From Thiobacillus denitrificans (GTDB lineage: Bacteria > Pseudomonadota > Gammaproteobacteria > Burkholderiales > Thiobacillaceae): a stretch of DNA of 64,000 bases. Under the pieces are notes generated by a model. That model ran no database searches and had not been told where the DNA came from. It worked only from the letters and a program-made list of their open reading frames with translations. Position numbers and translations under genes: made by a program. The first letter of the stretch is position 1; the number at the start of each line of letters is the position of its first letter. The stretch covers positions 1-64,000 of the forward strand of contig DYFW01000001.1 of the NCBI GenBank assembly GCA_020725005.1, read 5' to 3'. Below are positions 54,986 through 64,000 of the stretch, piece after piece.

Positions 54986-57127
54986 ATGACGCTGAAGGGC
55001 TTCCTCCTCCTAGGGCTGGGCGTGCTGGCAGGCTGTTCCGGCGCCTGGAACAACCCCTATCCGGGGGACGCGCCCGACGCCAACGTGCTCTACAGCGGGT
55101 TCGCCGAACGTCCCAAGCATCTCGATCCGGCGCGCTCCTACAGCGCCAACGAGGTCGAGTTCACCGGCCAGATCTACGAGCCGCCGCTGCAGTACCACTT
55201 CCTCAAGCGTCCCTACGAACTCATCCCGCTGACCGCCGAGGCGGTGCCGAGGCCGCGCTTCTTCGACGCGGCGGGCAAGCCCTTGCCGGACGACGCGCCC
55301 TCGGCCGCCATTGCCGAAAGCCACTACGAGATCCGCATCCGTCCCGGCATCCGCTACCAGCCGCATCCGGCCTTCGCGCGGGACGAGACGGGTCGTTACC
55401 GCTATCACGCGCTGACCGAGGCAGAACTCGCGGACAAGCGCCGCATCGGCGACTTCGAGCACACCGGCACGCGCGAACTGGTGGCGGCCGACTACGTGTA
55501 CCAGATCAAGCGCCTGGCGCATCCACGGCTCAGCTCGCCCATCTACGGACTGATGAGCGAACATATCGTCGGTCTGAAGGCGCTCGGCGAGGCCTTGCAG
55601 CAGGCGGCCAAGGCCAATCCGGGTGTCGCGCCGGACGTGGCAGACTTCCCGCTCGCCGGCGCCGAGGTGGTTGACCGCTACACCTATCGCATCCGCATCC
55701 GGGGCAAATATCCGCAGTTCATCTACTGGCTAGCGATGCCCTTCTTCGCGCCGGTGCCGTGGGAGGCCGAGGCGTTCTACGGCCAGCCGGGCATGGCCGA
55801 CCGCAATCTCACGCTCGACTGGCAGCCGGTCGGTAGCGGCCCGTTCTATCTCGCCGAGAACGACCCGAACCGCCGCATGGTGCTGAAAAAGAACCCGTAC
55901 TTCCATGGCGAGACGTATCCGAGCGACGGCGCTGACGCGGATCGGGCGGCGGGCCTGCTCGCGGATGCCGGCAAGTCGCTGCCCTTCCTCGACGCCGCCG
56001 TGTTCAGCCTGGAAAAAGAAACCATTCCCTACTGGAGCAAGTTCCTGCAAGGCTACTACGACAGCTCGGGCATCAGCTCCGACAGCTTCGACCAGGCGAT
56101 CCAGTTCGGCGCGAGCGGCGATCCCCAGCTCACCGGCAGCATGCGCGAGAAGGACATCCGCCTGCTGACCGTCGGCGCGACCTCGCTCTGGTACGTGGGC
56201 TTCAACATGCTCGACCCGGTGGTGGGCGGGCTGGGCGAAGACCGCAGCAAGCTGCGGCAGGCGCTGTCGATCGCGTTCGACTACGAGGAATTCATTTCGA
56301 TTTTTCTCAACGGCCGCGGCAGCCCCGCGCAGGGGCCGATCCCCCCGGGCATCTTTGGCCACGTGGCGGGCGCGGCGGGCATCAATCCCTACGTGTACGA
56401 GGTGCGCGACGGGCGCGTCCAGCGCAAGTCCATCGAGGTCGCGCGGCAACTGCTTGCCGAGGCGGGGTATCCGAACGGCCGCAACGCGAAGACGGGCGAG
56501 CCGCTGGTGCTGTACTTCGACACCATGGCGAGCGGCCCCGACGCCAAGGCGCGGCTCGACTGGATCAAGAAGCAGCTCGACAAGCTCGAGGTGCAGCTGG
56601 TCGTGCGCGGCACCGACTACAACCGTTTCCAGGACAAGATCCGCAAGGGCAACGCGCAGCTGTTCGAGTGGGGCTGGAACGCCGACTACCCGGATCCGGA
56701 AAACTTCCTCTTCCTGCTCTACGGACCGCACAAGAAAGTCGGCACGGGCGGCGAGAACGCGGCCAACTACGACAATCCCGAGTTCAACCGCCTGTTCGAG
56801 CGCATGAAGGACATGGACAACGGCCCGGCGCGGCAGGCGGTCATCGACGAAATGCTCGAGATCGTGCGCCGCGACGCACCCTGGATTTTCGCCTACTACC
56901 CGAAGTCCTTCGGGCTCACCCACGGATGGGTGCACAACGTGAAGCCCAACCTGATGGCGAACAACACCTTGAAGTACCGCCGCATCGACCCTGAGCTGCG
57001 CGCCGCGCGCCGCGCGCAGTGGAACGCGCCGGTGCTGTGGCCCCTGGGCTTGATGGGGCTGGCCGTGATCGCGGCGATCGCGCCGGCGGTGGTCGCGTGG
57101 CGACGGCATGAAAGCGGGGTGGCCTGA
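54986..57127 (+). CDS. Peptide-type ABC transporter substrate-binding lipoprotein
   Basis: A 713-residue SBP_bac_5 family protein. The N-terminus has a lipobox LAGC (Cys16). The mature part begins with YSGFAERPKHLDPARSYSAN and carries the family's LDWQPVGSGPFYLAENDPNR and the later WNADYPDPENFLFLLYGPH. Unusually it ends in a hydrophobic helix (about 681-702) and a basic tail, so it may be anchored at both ends. First gene of a four-gene importer resembling YejABEF. The substrate is probably an oligopeptide. Confidence 0.88.
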   Translation: MTLKGFLLLGLGVLAGCSGAWNNPYPGDAPDANVLYSGFAERPKHLDPARSYSANEVEFTGQIYEPPLQYHFLKRPYELIPLTAEAVPRPRFFDAAGKPLPDDAPSAAIAESHYEIRIRPGIRYQPHPAFARDETGRYRYHALTEAELADKRRIGDFEHTGTRELVAADYVYQIKRLAHPRLSSPIYGLMSEHIVGLKALGEALQQAAKANPGVAPDVADFPLAGAEVVDRYTYRIRIRGKYPQFIYWLAMPFFAPVPWEAEAFYGQPGMADRNLTLDWQPVGSGPFYLAENDPNRRMVLKKNPYFHGETYPSDGADADRAAGLLADAGKSLPFLDAAVFSLEKETIPYWSKFLQGYYDSSGISSDSFDQAIQFGASGDPQLTGSMREKDIRLLTVGATSLWYVGFNMLDPVVGGLGEDRSKLRQALSIAFDYEEFISIFLNGRGSPAQGPIPPGIFGHVAGAAGINPYVYEVRDGRVQRKSIEVARQLLAEAGYPNGRNAKTGEPLVLYFDTMASGPDAKARLDWIKKQLDKLEVQLVVRGTDYNRFQDKIRKGNAQLFEWGWNADYPDPENFLFLLYGPHKKVGTGGENAANYDNPEFNRLFERMKDMDNGPARQAVIDEMLEIVRRDAPWIFAYYPKSFGLTHGWVHNVKPNLMANNTLKYRRIDPELRAARRAQWNAPVLWPLGLMGLAVIAAIAPAVVAWRRHESGVA

Positions 57128-58104
57128 TGCACGCCTACATCCTGCGCCGCCTGCTGTACGCGATCCCGATCCTGATCGGGGTGAACCTGCTCACCTTCAC
57201 GCTGTTCTTCGTCGTCAACACGCCGGACGACATGGCGCGGCTGCAGCTCGGCGCCAAGCACGTGACGCCGGAGGCGATCGAGCGCTGGAAGACCGAGCAC
57301 GGCTACGACCGCCCGCTGCTGCTCAACCGCGACGCCGCGGGCATGGCGCAGCTCACCGACACCATCTTCTTCCGGCATTCGGCGGCGATGTTCGCGTTCG
57401 AGTTCGGCAAGGGCGACGACGGTCGCGACATCGGCACCGAAATCCGGACCCGCATGGGACCAAGCCTCGCGATCGCGCTGCCGGTCTTCGTCATCGGCCT
57501 TCTGGTCAACATCAGCTTCGCGCTCCTGATGGTGTTCTTCCGCGCGAGCTATCTCGACGTCGGCGGCGTGGTGCTGTGCGTGGTGCTGATGTCGATCTCG
57601 GGGCTTTTCTACATCATCGCCGGGCAGTACTTCATCGCCAAGCTGTGGAACCTGCTGCCGATTTCCGGCTTCGCCGACGGCATCGCTGCCTGGAAGTTCA
57701 TCGTGCTGCCGGTACTGGTCGGCGTCGTCTCCGGGATCGGCAGCGGCGCGCGCTGGTACCGCACCATCTTTCTCGAGGAAATCGGCAAGGATTATGTGCG
57801 CACCGCGCGCGCCAAGGGGCTCCCGGAAGCGCGCGTCCTGTTCCACCACGTGCTCAAGAACGGGATGATCCCCATCCTTACCGGTGCGGTGGTCGTCCTG
57901 CCCCTGCTCTTCATGGGCAGCCTCATCACCGAATCCTTCTTCGGCATTCCGGGCCTGGGCAGCTACACCATCGATGCGATCCAGGCGCAGGATTTCGCGG
58001 TGGTGCGCGCGATGGTCTTCCTGGGGGCCTTCCTCTACATCGTCGGTCTCATCCTCACCGACATTTCGTATTCGTGGGTCGACCCGCGGGTGAGGCTGCA
58101 ATGA
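57127..58104 (+). CDS. ABC transporter permease, YejB/DppB type
   Basis: A 325-residue permease with about six membrane helices, starting AYILRRLLYAIPILIGVNLL. The cytoplasmic EAA loop is TARAKGLPEARVLFHHVLKN. The periplasmic loop after helix 1 (about 30-110) is large, as in YejB. It overlaps the SBP gene by one base (TGATG) and the next permease by four. Confidence 0.93.
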   Translation: MHAYILRRLLYAIPILIGVNLLTFTLFFVVNTPDDMARLQLGAKHVTPEAIERWKTEHGYDRPLLLNRDAAGMAQLTDTIFFRHSAAMFAFEFGKGDDGRDIGTEIRTRMGPSLAIALPVFVIGLLVNISFALLMVFFRASYLDVGGVVLCVVLMSISGLFYIIAGQYFIAKLWNLLPISGFADGIAAWKFIVLPVLVGVVSGIGSGARWYRTIFLEEIGKDYVRTARAKGLPEARVLFHHVLKNGMIPILTGAVVVLPLLFMGSLITESFFGIPGLGSYTIDAIQAQDFAVVRAMVFLGAFLYIVGLILTDISYSWVDPRVRLQ

Positions 58105-59507
58105 CGTATCTGCCCGTCGTCCTGTGGACCGACGCCCTGGTATTCGTGCTGCTGGCGGCGGGCGCCGTGCTGGCGTGGGCGATCCGCCGGCAGGAACACC
58201 TGCGTGCGCCCTGGCGCAGCGTCGCGCAGCGGCCGATGGCGATGGGCGCGGCGCTGGTGCTGGGCGTGTTCGTCGTCATCGGACTTTTGGATTCGCTGCA
58301 TTACCGGGAAAGGCTGCCCGACAGCGCGCCCGGCAATCCGCAGTATTCGGTCGAGGTGCTGTCGGTGTTCGACGCGCTGCTCGGCGCGCTGCGGACGCAG
58401 AAGGAGAAGACCTATTCGGCGCCGCTGGCGATGCAGCTCTACGCGAAGGAATTCATCGAGCGCGACGGCGAGCGGGTGCGCGACTATCCGCGGCTGCAAT
58501 ACGGCGGCGCGCATCTCGCCCATCCCGACGAGCGCCTGCCCGACATTGCGCGACGCGTGCTGCGGGGCGTTGTCGAGGGGCTGGCGGCCGGCCTGATCGC
58601 GTTCGGGCTGGTCGCCGCCTGGGATGCGCGCCGGCGGCGGGTCGCGCTGGCGGCGTGGCTCGCCGGCTGGCGGCACGGCACGCTGGGCTGGCCCGCGCGC
58701 ACCGTCGTCGTCGTGCTGGCGCTGCTCGCGGTGCTGGGCGCGACCCTCGTCCAGCTGGCGGCGGGCTACCACGTGCTGGGCACCGACAAGGTCGGGCAGG
58801 ACGTGCTCTACATCAGCCTGAAGAGCATCCGCACCGGGCTGGTGATCGGCACCCTCACCACGCTGGTCACGCTGCCGCTGGCGATCGGGCTCGGCATCGC
58901 CGCCGGCTACTTCCGCGGCTGGGTCGACGACGTCATCCAGTACGTCTACACCGTGCTCAATTCCATCCCCGGCGTGCTGCTGATCGCCGCGGCGGTGCTG
59001 ATCGTGCAGGTGTACATTGAATCGAATCCGGAACTGTTCGACACCGCCGCCGCGCGCGCCGACATTCGCTTGCTGGCGCTATGCCTCATCATGGGCGTGA
59101 CGAGCTGGACGGGCCTCGCCCGCCTGCTGCGCGGCGAGACGCTGAAACTGCGCACGCTCGACTACGTCGAGGCAGCGCGCGCCTTCGGCGTGTCGCACGC
59201 GCGCATCCTCGGCCGCCACATCTTCCCCAACGTCTTCCACCTGGTGCTGATCGCGATCGTGCTCGATTTTTCCGGCCTGGTGCTCGCCGAAGCGGTGCTG
59301 TCCTACGTCGGCGTCGGCGTCGACCCTTCGATGTACAGCTGGGGCAACATGATCAACGGCGCACGGCTGGAGCTCGCGCGCGAGCCCATCGTCTGGTGGC
59401 AGCTCGTCGCCGCCTTCGTGTTCATGTTCACGCTGGTGCTCGCCGCCAACCTGTTTGCCGACGGCGTGCGCGATGCCTTCGACCCGCGCCAGCAGGGGCG
59501 CCGATGA
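58101..59507 (+). CDS. ABC transporter permease, YejE/DppC type, with large insert
   Basis: A 468-residue permease, longer than the usual 300-340. Two N-terminal helices (about 5-27 and 46-65), an extracytoplasmic region (about 66-155) and another helix pair precede the standard core, which starts at HVLGTDKVGQDVLYISLKSI and has the EAA loop VEAARAFGVSHARILGRHIF. The YejE family has a similar N-terminal region. It is coupled to both neighbours by overlaps. Confidence 0.92.
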   Translation: MTYLPVVLWTDALVFVLLAAGAVLAWAIRRQEHLRAPWRSVAQRPMAMGAALVLGVFVVIGLLDSLHYRERLPDSAPGNPQYSVEVLSVFDALLGALRTQKEKTYSAPLAMQLYAKEFIERDGERVRDYPRLQYGGAHLAHPDERLPDIARRVLRGVVEGLAAGLIAFGLVAAWDARRRRVALAAWLAGWRHGTLGWPARTVVVVLALLAVLGATLVQLAAGYHVLGTDKVGQDVLYISLKSIRTGLVIGTLTTLVTLPLAIGLGIAAGYFRGWVDDVIQYVYTVLNSIPGVLLIAAAVLIVQVYIESNPELFDTAAARADIRLLALCLIMGVTSWTGLARLLRGETLKLRTLDYVEAARAFGVSHARILGRHIFPNVFHLVLIAIVLDFSGLVLAEAVLSYVGVGVDPSMYSWGNMINGARLELAREPIVWWQLVAAFVFMFTLVLAANLFADGVRDAFDPRQQGRR

Positions 59508-61471
59508 TGAAGCCGCTGCTGCAAGTTGAAGGACTCGTCACCGAGATCGGCGGGGCGCGCGTGGTCGATGATGTCAGTTTCCACATCGCCGTGGGTGAAA
59601 CCTATGCGCTGCTCGGCGAGTCGGGGTCGGGCAAGTCGATGACCGCGCTCTCGCTGATGCGCCTGCTGCCCGAGGGCGGCAGGCTGGCAGCAGGCAGCAT
59701 CGTGCTGGGCGGCACCGACGTGCGGGCGCTGCCCGAGCGCGCCATGCGCGACGTGCGCGGCGGCGGCATGGCGATGATTTTCCAGGAGCCGATGCTGGCG
59801 CTGAACCCGGTCGTCACCGTGGGGCGCCAGATCGTCGAAGTGCTGGCGCGCCACCGGGGGCTTGCCGGGCGGCCCGCGCGTGATGCCGCGCGGGCCCTGC
59901 TCGACGCGGTCGGCGTGCCCGACGCCGAGCGCCGGCTCGACAGTTATCCCTTCGAGCTTTCCGGTGGCCTGCGCCAGCGCGCGATGATCGCGATGGCGCT
60001 CGCCGGCGAACCGAAACTCCTGATCGCCGACGAACCGACGACGGCGCTCGACGTGACCATCCAGGCGCAGGTGCTCGACGTGCTGCGCCGGCTCAAGGCC
60101 GCGCGGCAGATGGGCATGCTCCTGATCACGCACGATCTGGGCGTGGTTGCCGGCAACGCGGATCGTGTCGGCGTCATGTACGCCGGCGAGCTGGTCGAGG
60201 AGGGCGTGCGCGACGCGTTCTTCGCGTCGCCGCAGCATCCCTACAGCCGCATGCTGTTCGAGGCGCTGCCGCGATCCGGCGACGGCGGGCGCCTCACGAC
60301 GATTCCCGGCCAAGTGCCGCCGCTCGACGCCGTGTTCACCGGGTGCCGCTTTGCACCGCGCTGTCCCTACGCGCAGGACCGCTGCCGCACCGAGTCGCCA
60401 GGCTGGCAGACGCTCGGCGGGCAGCGCGTGCGCTGCCATTTCGCCGGCAGCCTGCCGGTGGCGGCCGCGCGCGGCGCCGGCGCGGCGCGTGCGGTGAAGG
60501 CCGCCGCGCCGCTGCTCGCGGTCGACGATCTCAAGGTGCATTTCCCGATCCGCCGCGGCCTGATCCAGCGCACCGTCGGCCACGTGCGCGCGGTCGACGG
60601 CGTTTCGTTCGCGATCGCCGCCGGGCGCACGCTCGCGCTCGTCGGAGAGTCGGGCTGCGGCAAGACGACCGTGGGCAAGGCGCTGCTGCACCTCATCGAG
60701 CCCAGCGCCGGCGCGGTCACGCTCGCGGGCGAAACCATCACGTCGGCGAACCTCGGCAGCCTGCGGCGGCAGGCGCAGATGGTGTTCCAGGATCCCTTCG
60801 GCTCGCTGAACCCGCGCATGCGCGTCGCCGACATCCTGCTCGAGGGCATGGACGCGCTCGGGGTGGGCGTGCCGGGGGAACGCCGCGCCGCCGTGGCGCG
60901 CCTGCTCGCCCAGGTGGGATTGCCGGACGACGCCGGCAGCCGCTACCCGCACGCCTTTTCCGGCGGCCAGCGCCAGCGCATCGCGATCGCGCGCGCGCTC
61001 GCCGTGTCGCCGCGGCTGGTGATCTGCGACGAACCGACCAGCGCGCTCGACGTCTCGGTGCAGGCGCAGATCCTCAACCTGCTGCGCGACCTGCAGGACG
61101 CGCTCGGGCTCGCCTACCTCTTCATCACCCACAACTTGGCGGTGGTCGAGTACCTCGCGCACGAAGTCGCGGTGATGTACCTCGGCCGCATCGTCGAGCA
61201 CGGCAGCGCCTCCGACGTGCTGCGCGCGCCGCGCCATCCCTACACGCAGGCGCTGGTGAGCGCGGTGCCGCGCATCGAACCGGGGACGGGCGTGGGCGTC
61301 ATTCGGCTTGCAGGCGACCAGCCTTCGCCGCTGAATCCGCCAACGGGCTGCCATTTCCATCCGCGCTGCGCGCACGCCAGCGCGGTCTGCCGCGAGACCT
61401 ATCCGGATAAAACCGAGCTGGGCGACGGGCATTGGGCGCGCTGTCACTGGGTGGCGGCGCAGACGAACTGA
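59504..61471 (+). CDS. ABC transporter ATPase with two fused nucleotide-binding domains (YejF type)
   Basis: A 655-residue protein. The first NBD has Walker A GESGSGKS, signature LSGGLRQRAMIAMAL and Walker B LLIADEPTTALD. The second has GESGCGKT, FSGGQRQRIAIARAL and LVICDEPTSALD. Each ends with the oligopeptide-transporter tail containing the Cys cluster CRFAPRCPYAQDRC or CHFHPRCAHASAVC. Note LSGGL instead of LSGGQ in the first domain. It powers the permease pair encoded upstream; the ATG at 59504 overlaps the permease stop. Confidence 0.95.
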   Translation: MMKPLLQVEGLVTEIGGARVVDDVSFHIAVGETYALLGESGSGKSMTALSLMRLLPEGGRLAAGSIVLGGTDVRALPERAMRDVRGGGMAMIFQEPMLALNPVVTVGRQIVEVLARHRGLAGRPARDAARALLDAVGVPDAERRLDSYPFELSGGLRQRAMIAMALAGEPKLLIADEPTTALDVTIQAQVLDVLRRLKAARQMGMLLITHDLGVVAGNADRVGVMYAGELVEEGVRDAFFASPQHPYSRMLFEALPRSGDGGRLTTIPGQVPPLDAVFTGCRFAPRCPYAQDRCRTESPGWQTLGGQRVRCHFAGSLPVAAARGAGAARAVKAAAPLLAVDDLKVHFPIRRGLIQRTVGHVRAVDGVSFAIAAGRTLALVGESGCGKTTVGKALLHLIEPSAGAVTLAGETITSANLGSLRRQAQMVFQDPFGSLNPRMRVADILLEGMDALGVGVPGERRAAVARLLAQVGLPDDAGSRYPHAFSGGQRQRIAIARALAVSPRLVICDEPTSALDVSVQAQILNLLRDLQDALGLAYLFITHNLAVVEYLAHEVAVMYLGRIVEHGSASDVLRAPRHPYTQALVSAVPRIEPGTGVGVIRLAGDQPSPLNPPTGCHFHPRCAHASAVCRETYPDKTELGDGHWARCHWVAAQTN

Positions 61472-61489
61472 TCAGGCAAGGAAACCTAC

Positions 61490-61687
61490 GTGACCCCGGA
61501 CAAGCACAGTCGCAATTTCTGGATCGGCAACGGCATCCTCGCCGTCGCCATGTTGACGCTGTTCTTCATGGGGCCGCTGTCGGACGCGCTCGGCATCTGG
61601 GCGGCGGTGCTGTGGATGGTGCTTGCTGCGGTGGGGATGACGCTGGTGATGTCGGACAAGCGCGACGAACCGCCGCCGCCCGGCTGA
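61490..61687 (+). CDS. Small membrane protein of unknown function
   Basis: A 65-residue protein starting at GTG 61490 with GGAAA upstream. It has two hydrophobic segments (about 10-28 and 33-53: FWIGNGILAVAMLTLFFMGP and IWAAVLWMVLAAVGMTLVM) and a short charged tail. No motif is recognised. It lies 18 bases after the ABC ATPase gene, so it may be co-transcribed, and is convergent with the transglycosylase gene. Confidence 0.7.
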   Translation: MTPDKHSRNFWIGNGILAVAMLTLFFMGPLSDALGIWAAVLWMVLAAVGMTLVMSDKRDEPPPPG

Positions 61688-61692
61688 GCCGA

Positions 61693-63201
61693 TCAGGGCT
61701 GGGCGACGATCAGGGTCTGGCCGGGGCGCAGCGCGGATGAATCGGCCAAGGCCGGGTTCCAGGCCTGCAAGTCGGCCACCCGGAGGTCGTGGTTGCGCGC
61801 GATGCCGAACAGGGTGTCGCCGCGCTGTACGGTGTAGCGGGCGGGACGCGCCGGGGCATCGGCCTGGCGCAGGCTGACCGGTTTCAGCGATGCCTCGGGC
61901 GTGGCCGTGGCGAGGCGCAGTGTCTGGCCCGGCCGCAGGGACGCGGCGTCGAGGCCGGGGTTGGCCGCGACCAGCTGATCCACCGTCAGGCCATGGCGGC
62001 GGGCGATGCCGAACAGGGTGTCGCCGGGTGCGGCGACGTGCCCGGCGGCGCCGGATGCGCTGGCCGGGGCGTTTGCGTGGCGGCGCGACGGCACGAGGAT
62101 GATCTGTGCGTTCTCCAGCTTGCCGCGTTTCAACTGCACCGGGTTGTGCTCGAGCAGGCGCGCCACGCTGATGCCGAAGCGCCGGGCGATATCCTCGGGG
62201 CGTTCACCCTTCCGGGCCGGATAGGGTTGCCACGAATCCCATTCGCCGGCTTCGAGGTTGCGCTGGAAGGTGTCGGCCTTGTCGACCGGCACCAAAAGGT
62301 TCACCGGCGTGTCGGAACGGATGAGCTTGCGCGGAAACGCGGCGTTGAGCGCGTAGAACTCGTCGCTGTTCATGTTCGCCAGGCGCGCCGCGGCATGCAG
62401 GTCGAGGCTGGCGTTAACCGTGACCTGGCTGAAATAGGGGGCGTTCGACAGCGGCCGGATGGCGACGCCGTGTGCGGCCGGGTCGCGCATGACATTGCGC
62501 AGCGCGAGCAGCTTGGGCACATAGTTGCGCGTCTCGTCCGGCAGCGTGAGGCTGGCATAGTCGGTGGGCAGGCCCAGCTGGGCGTTGCGCTGGATCGCGC
62601 GCGCGATGCAGCCCTCGCCGCAGTTGTAGGCGGCCAGCGCCAGCTGCCAGTCGCCGAAATCGAGGAAGAGCTTGCCGAGATAGTCGAGCGCGGCGCTGGT
62701 CGCGGCGGTGAAGTCGCGGCGGCCGTCGTACCAGTGATCCTGCTTCAGGCCGTAGAGGCGGCCGGTCGAGGGAATGAACTGCCAGATGCCGGAGGCGGCC
62801 GAGCGCGACAGCGCCGTCGGCACGAAGGCGCTCTCGATCATCGGCAGCAGCGCGAGCTCCATCGGCATGCCGCGACGCTCGACTTCCTCGACGATGTGAT
62901 AGAGATAGGGGCGGGCGCGCTCGGCGAGGCGGGCGACGTTGTCCGGGCGGGCGGCGAACCAGGCCTGATGGGTGGCGACCAGCGGGTTCGGCCGCGCCGC
63001 ATCGTCGATGCCGAAGCCGTTGCGCAGGCGCTGCCAGACGTCGTCCGGCTTCGCGTCGGACGCGTAGGCGGGCGCGTCGGTGTCGCGGGCCCACTCCATC
63101 TGGATGAGGGCGGGCGTCTCGACAGCCAGCGCCGGCGGGCACGCGGCCAGCGTCAGTGCGGCGGCCAGCAGGCGTAAAAGCGGATGGAACGGTTGCGGCA
63201 T
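61693..63201 (-). CDS. mltD: MltD-like membrane-bound lytic transglycosylase with three LysM repeats
   Basis: A 502-residue envelope protein that cleaves peptidoglycan glycan strands. It has a signal peptide (about 1-26), an SLT catalytic domain (about 108-235) with MPMELALLPMIESAFVPTAL holding the catalytic Glu, SAASGIWQFIPSTGRLYGL and ALAAYNCGEGCIARAI. A weak LysM-like repeat follows (RKGERPEDIARRFGISVARL), then two clear ones (APGDTLFGIARRHGLTVDQL and VQRGDTLFGIARNHDLRVAD). It sits 32 bases downstream of gloB. Confidence 0.93.
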   Translation of the reverse strand: MPQPFHPLLRLLAAALTLAACPPALAVETPALIQMEWARDTDAPAYASDAKPDDVWQRLRNGFGIDDAARPNPLVATHQAWFAARPDNVARLAERARPYLYHIVEEVERRGMPMELALLPMIESAFVPTALSRSAASGIWQFIPSTGRLYGLKQDHWYDGRRDFTAATSAALDYLGKLFLDFGDWQLALAAYNCGEGCIARAIQRNAQLGLPTDYASLTLPDETRNYVPKLLALRNVMRDPAAHGVAIRPLSNAPYFSQVTVNASLDLHAAARLANMNSDEFYALNAAFPRKLIRSDTPVNLLVPVDKADTFQRNLEAGEWDSWQPYPARKGERPEDIARRFGISVARLLEHNPVQLKRGKLENAQIILVPSRRHANAPASASGAAGHVAAPGDTLFGIARRHGLTVDQLVAANPGLDAASLRPGQTLRLATATPEASLKPVSLRQADAPARPARYTVQRGDTLFGIARNHDLRVADLQAWNPALADSSALRPGQTLIVAQP

Positions 63202-63233
63202 GGCTGCATGCTAAGCGCCGGACACAGGCCCGG

Positions 63234-64000
63234 TCAACCGTCCCACGCGTCCTTGGCGGCGCGGATCGCGCCAAAGACTTCGGCGGGCGTCGGATGCGGG
63301 CGGCCGAGCCGGCGCGCCGCGAAAGCCGTCATGTCGGCGTCATGAAAGCGCAGGAAGGGATTGGTCGCCCGTTCCAGCGCCAGGGTGGAGGGCAGGGTGG
63401 GGCGATGCTGCGCGCGCAGGGCGCGATCGGCACGCTCGCGCTCGAGCAGGGCCGGGTTGGCGCCGTCTATCGTCTTGGCGAAGGCAATGTTGGCGAGCGT
63501 GTATTCGTGCGCGCAGCAGACCCGCGTTTCATCCGGCAGGGCTAAAATGGCGTCCAGGCTCGCGGCCATCATCGCCGGCGTGCCCTCGAACAGCTTGCCG
63601 CAGCCGCAGCCGAAGACGGTGTCGCCGCAGAACAGGCAGCCGTGGCCGACGTAGCTGACATGGTCGAGCGTGTGGCCGGGCGTGGCGATCACGTCGAAGC
63701 GCAGGCCGAGCGCCGGAATGTGTACGATGTCGCCGCCACGCACGACGTGGGTGACGGCGGGGATGCGCGGGTTGTCCGGGGCGTGGATGGCGCAGCCGGT
63801 ACGCTGGCGCAGCAGGGGGTTGCCGCCGGTATGGTCGCGGTGGTGGTGGGTGATGAGAAGGGCGCTCAGCGTGAGCCCGCCGGCATCGAGGAAATCGAGC
63901 AGCGGCGCCGGGTCGCCGGGATCCACGGCCATGGCGTGGATGCCGTCGTGCCACACCCAGATGTAGTTGTCGTCGAACGCGGGCAGGGGAACGAGGGTCA
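63234..64000 (-). CDS. gloB: Hydroxyacylglutathione hydrolase (glyoxalase II), start cut by window edge
   Basis: A metallo-beta-lactamase-fold enzyme hydrolysing S-lactoylglutathione in methylglyoxal detoxification. The binuclear metal motif is LITHHHRDHTGG, with ATPGHTLDHVSY, LFCGDTVFGCGCGKLFEG and CCAHEYTLANIAFA. The frame continues upstream of the GTG at 63956 through PLPAFDDNYIWV, the true family N-terminus. The last two bases of the window (TG on the minus strand) are probably the end of the start codon, so only one base is missing. Confidence 0.95.
   Translation of the reverse strand, partial: TLVPLPAFDDNYIWVWHDGIHAMAVDPGDPAPLLDFLDAGGLTLSALLITHHHRDHTGGNPLLRQRTGCAIHAPDNPRIPAVTHVVRGGDIVHIPALGLRFDVIATPGHTLDHVSYVGHGCLFCGDTVFGCGCGKLFEGTPAMMAASLDAILALPDETRVCCAHEYTLANIAFAKTIDGANPALLERERADRALRAQHRPTLPSTLALERATNPFLRFHDADMTAFAARRLGRPHPTPAEVFGAIRAAKDAWDG

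Noticed and set aside
59303-61447. A 714-codon minus-strand frame opposite the ABC ATPase gene
   Set aside because: Antisense shadow; the plus strand has complete ATPase motifs in the right order.

Overview
The window looks like ordinary chromosome of a GC-rich betaproteobacterium, most plausibly a Thiobacillus-like chemolithotroph. The reasons are a betaproteobacterial proteasome homologue (BPH) next to yajQ, petABC followed by sspAB, a compact his operon running into tatABC, the hopanoid-precursor genes hpnCDE, and several DsrE-type sulfur-handling domains. No phage, insertion sequence, CRISPR array or rRNA operon was seen. Coding density is high, with many ATGA-type overlaps.

Layout. 1-4.6 kb (+): the end of argF, a DUF2283 gene, argG, ppnP, BPH, yajQ, a DJ-1/PfpI protein and a CBS-domain protein. 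4.6-6.8 kb (-): an exported DsrE-like protein, rsgA (TTG start), pterin-4a-carbinolamine dehydratase and a small cytochrome c. 6.9-11.2 kb: orn, then a DsrE-like lipoprotein (-) facing an ECF sigma factor, a membrane anti-sigma factor that ends in a DsrE-like domain, and an exported thioredoxin-fold DUF255 protein (+). 11.2-16.4 kb: a DegS-like protease (-), petABC, sspAB and tRNA-Thr. 16.4-25.4 kb: a 390-base spacer with palindromes, two transporters, exported proteins of unknown role, a PIN-PhoH ATPase, an exported HIRAN protein, tsaB-rimI-udg, a methyltransferase and a phosphodiesterase. 25.4-31 kb: lemA with two TPM-domain genes, lplT, a LysR regulator, two small genes and a Fur-family regulator.

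31.1-39 kb holds hisD-C-B-H-A-F-I-E, a HIT protein and tatABC. Of the usual his genes only hisG is missing here. 39.1-45.3 kb holds amtB behind a sigma-54 promoter and an NtrC-like site, a membrane Ser/Thr kinase, and hpnCDE with an SDR gene. 45.4-54.1 kb is the proteostasis block: tRNA-Leu, tig-clpP-clpX, lon behind a sigma-32-type promoter, hupB, tRNA-Val, tRNA-Asp and ppiD. 54.1-64 kb has fabI (-), a four-gene peptide ABC importer of the YejABEF type, a small membrane protein, an mltD-like transglycosylase and gloB, which runs off the right edge.

The most unusual locus is at 7.5-11.2 kb. Both arms of the divergent region carry GGAATAA-N15-CGTC, which looks like the promoter of an autoregulated ECF sigma factor. 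The anti-sigma factor has a periplasmic DsrE-like domain. The divergent lipoprotein has the same fold signature, down to a shared cysteine and a similar C-terminus. This suggests an envelope sulfur or thiol sensing circuit whose sensor and output are homologous. The fold assignments come from reading the sequence and were not checked by a search.
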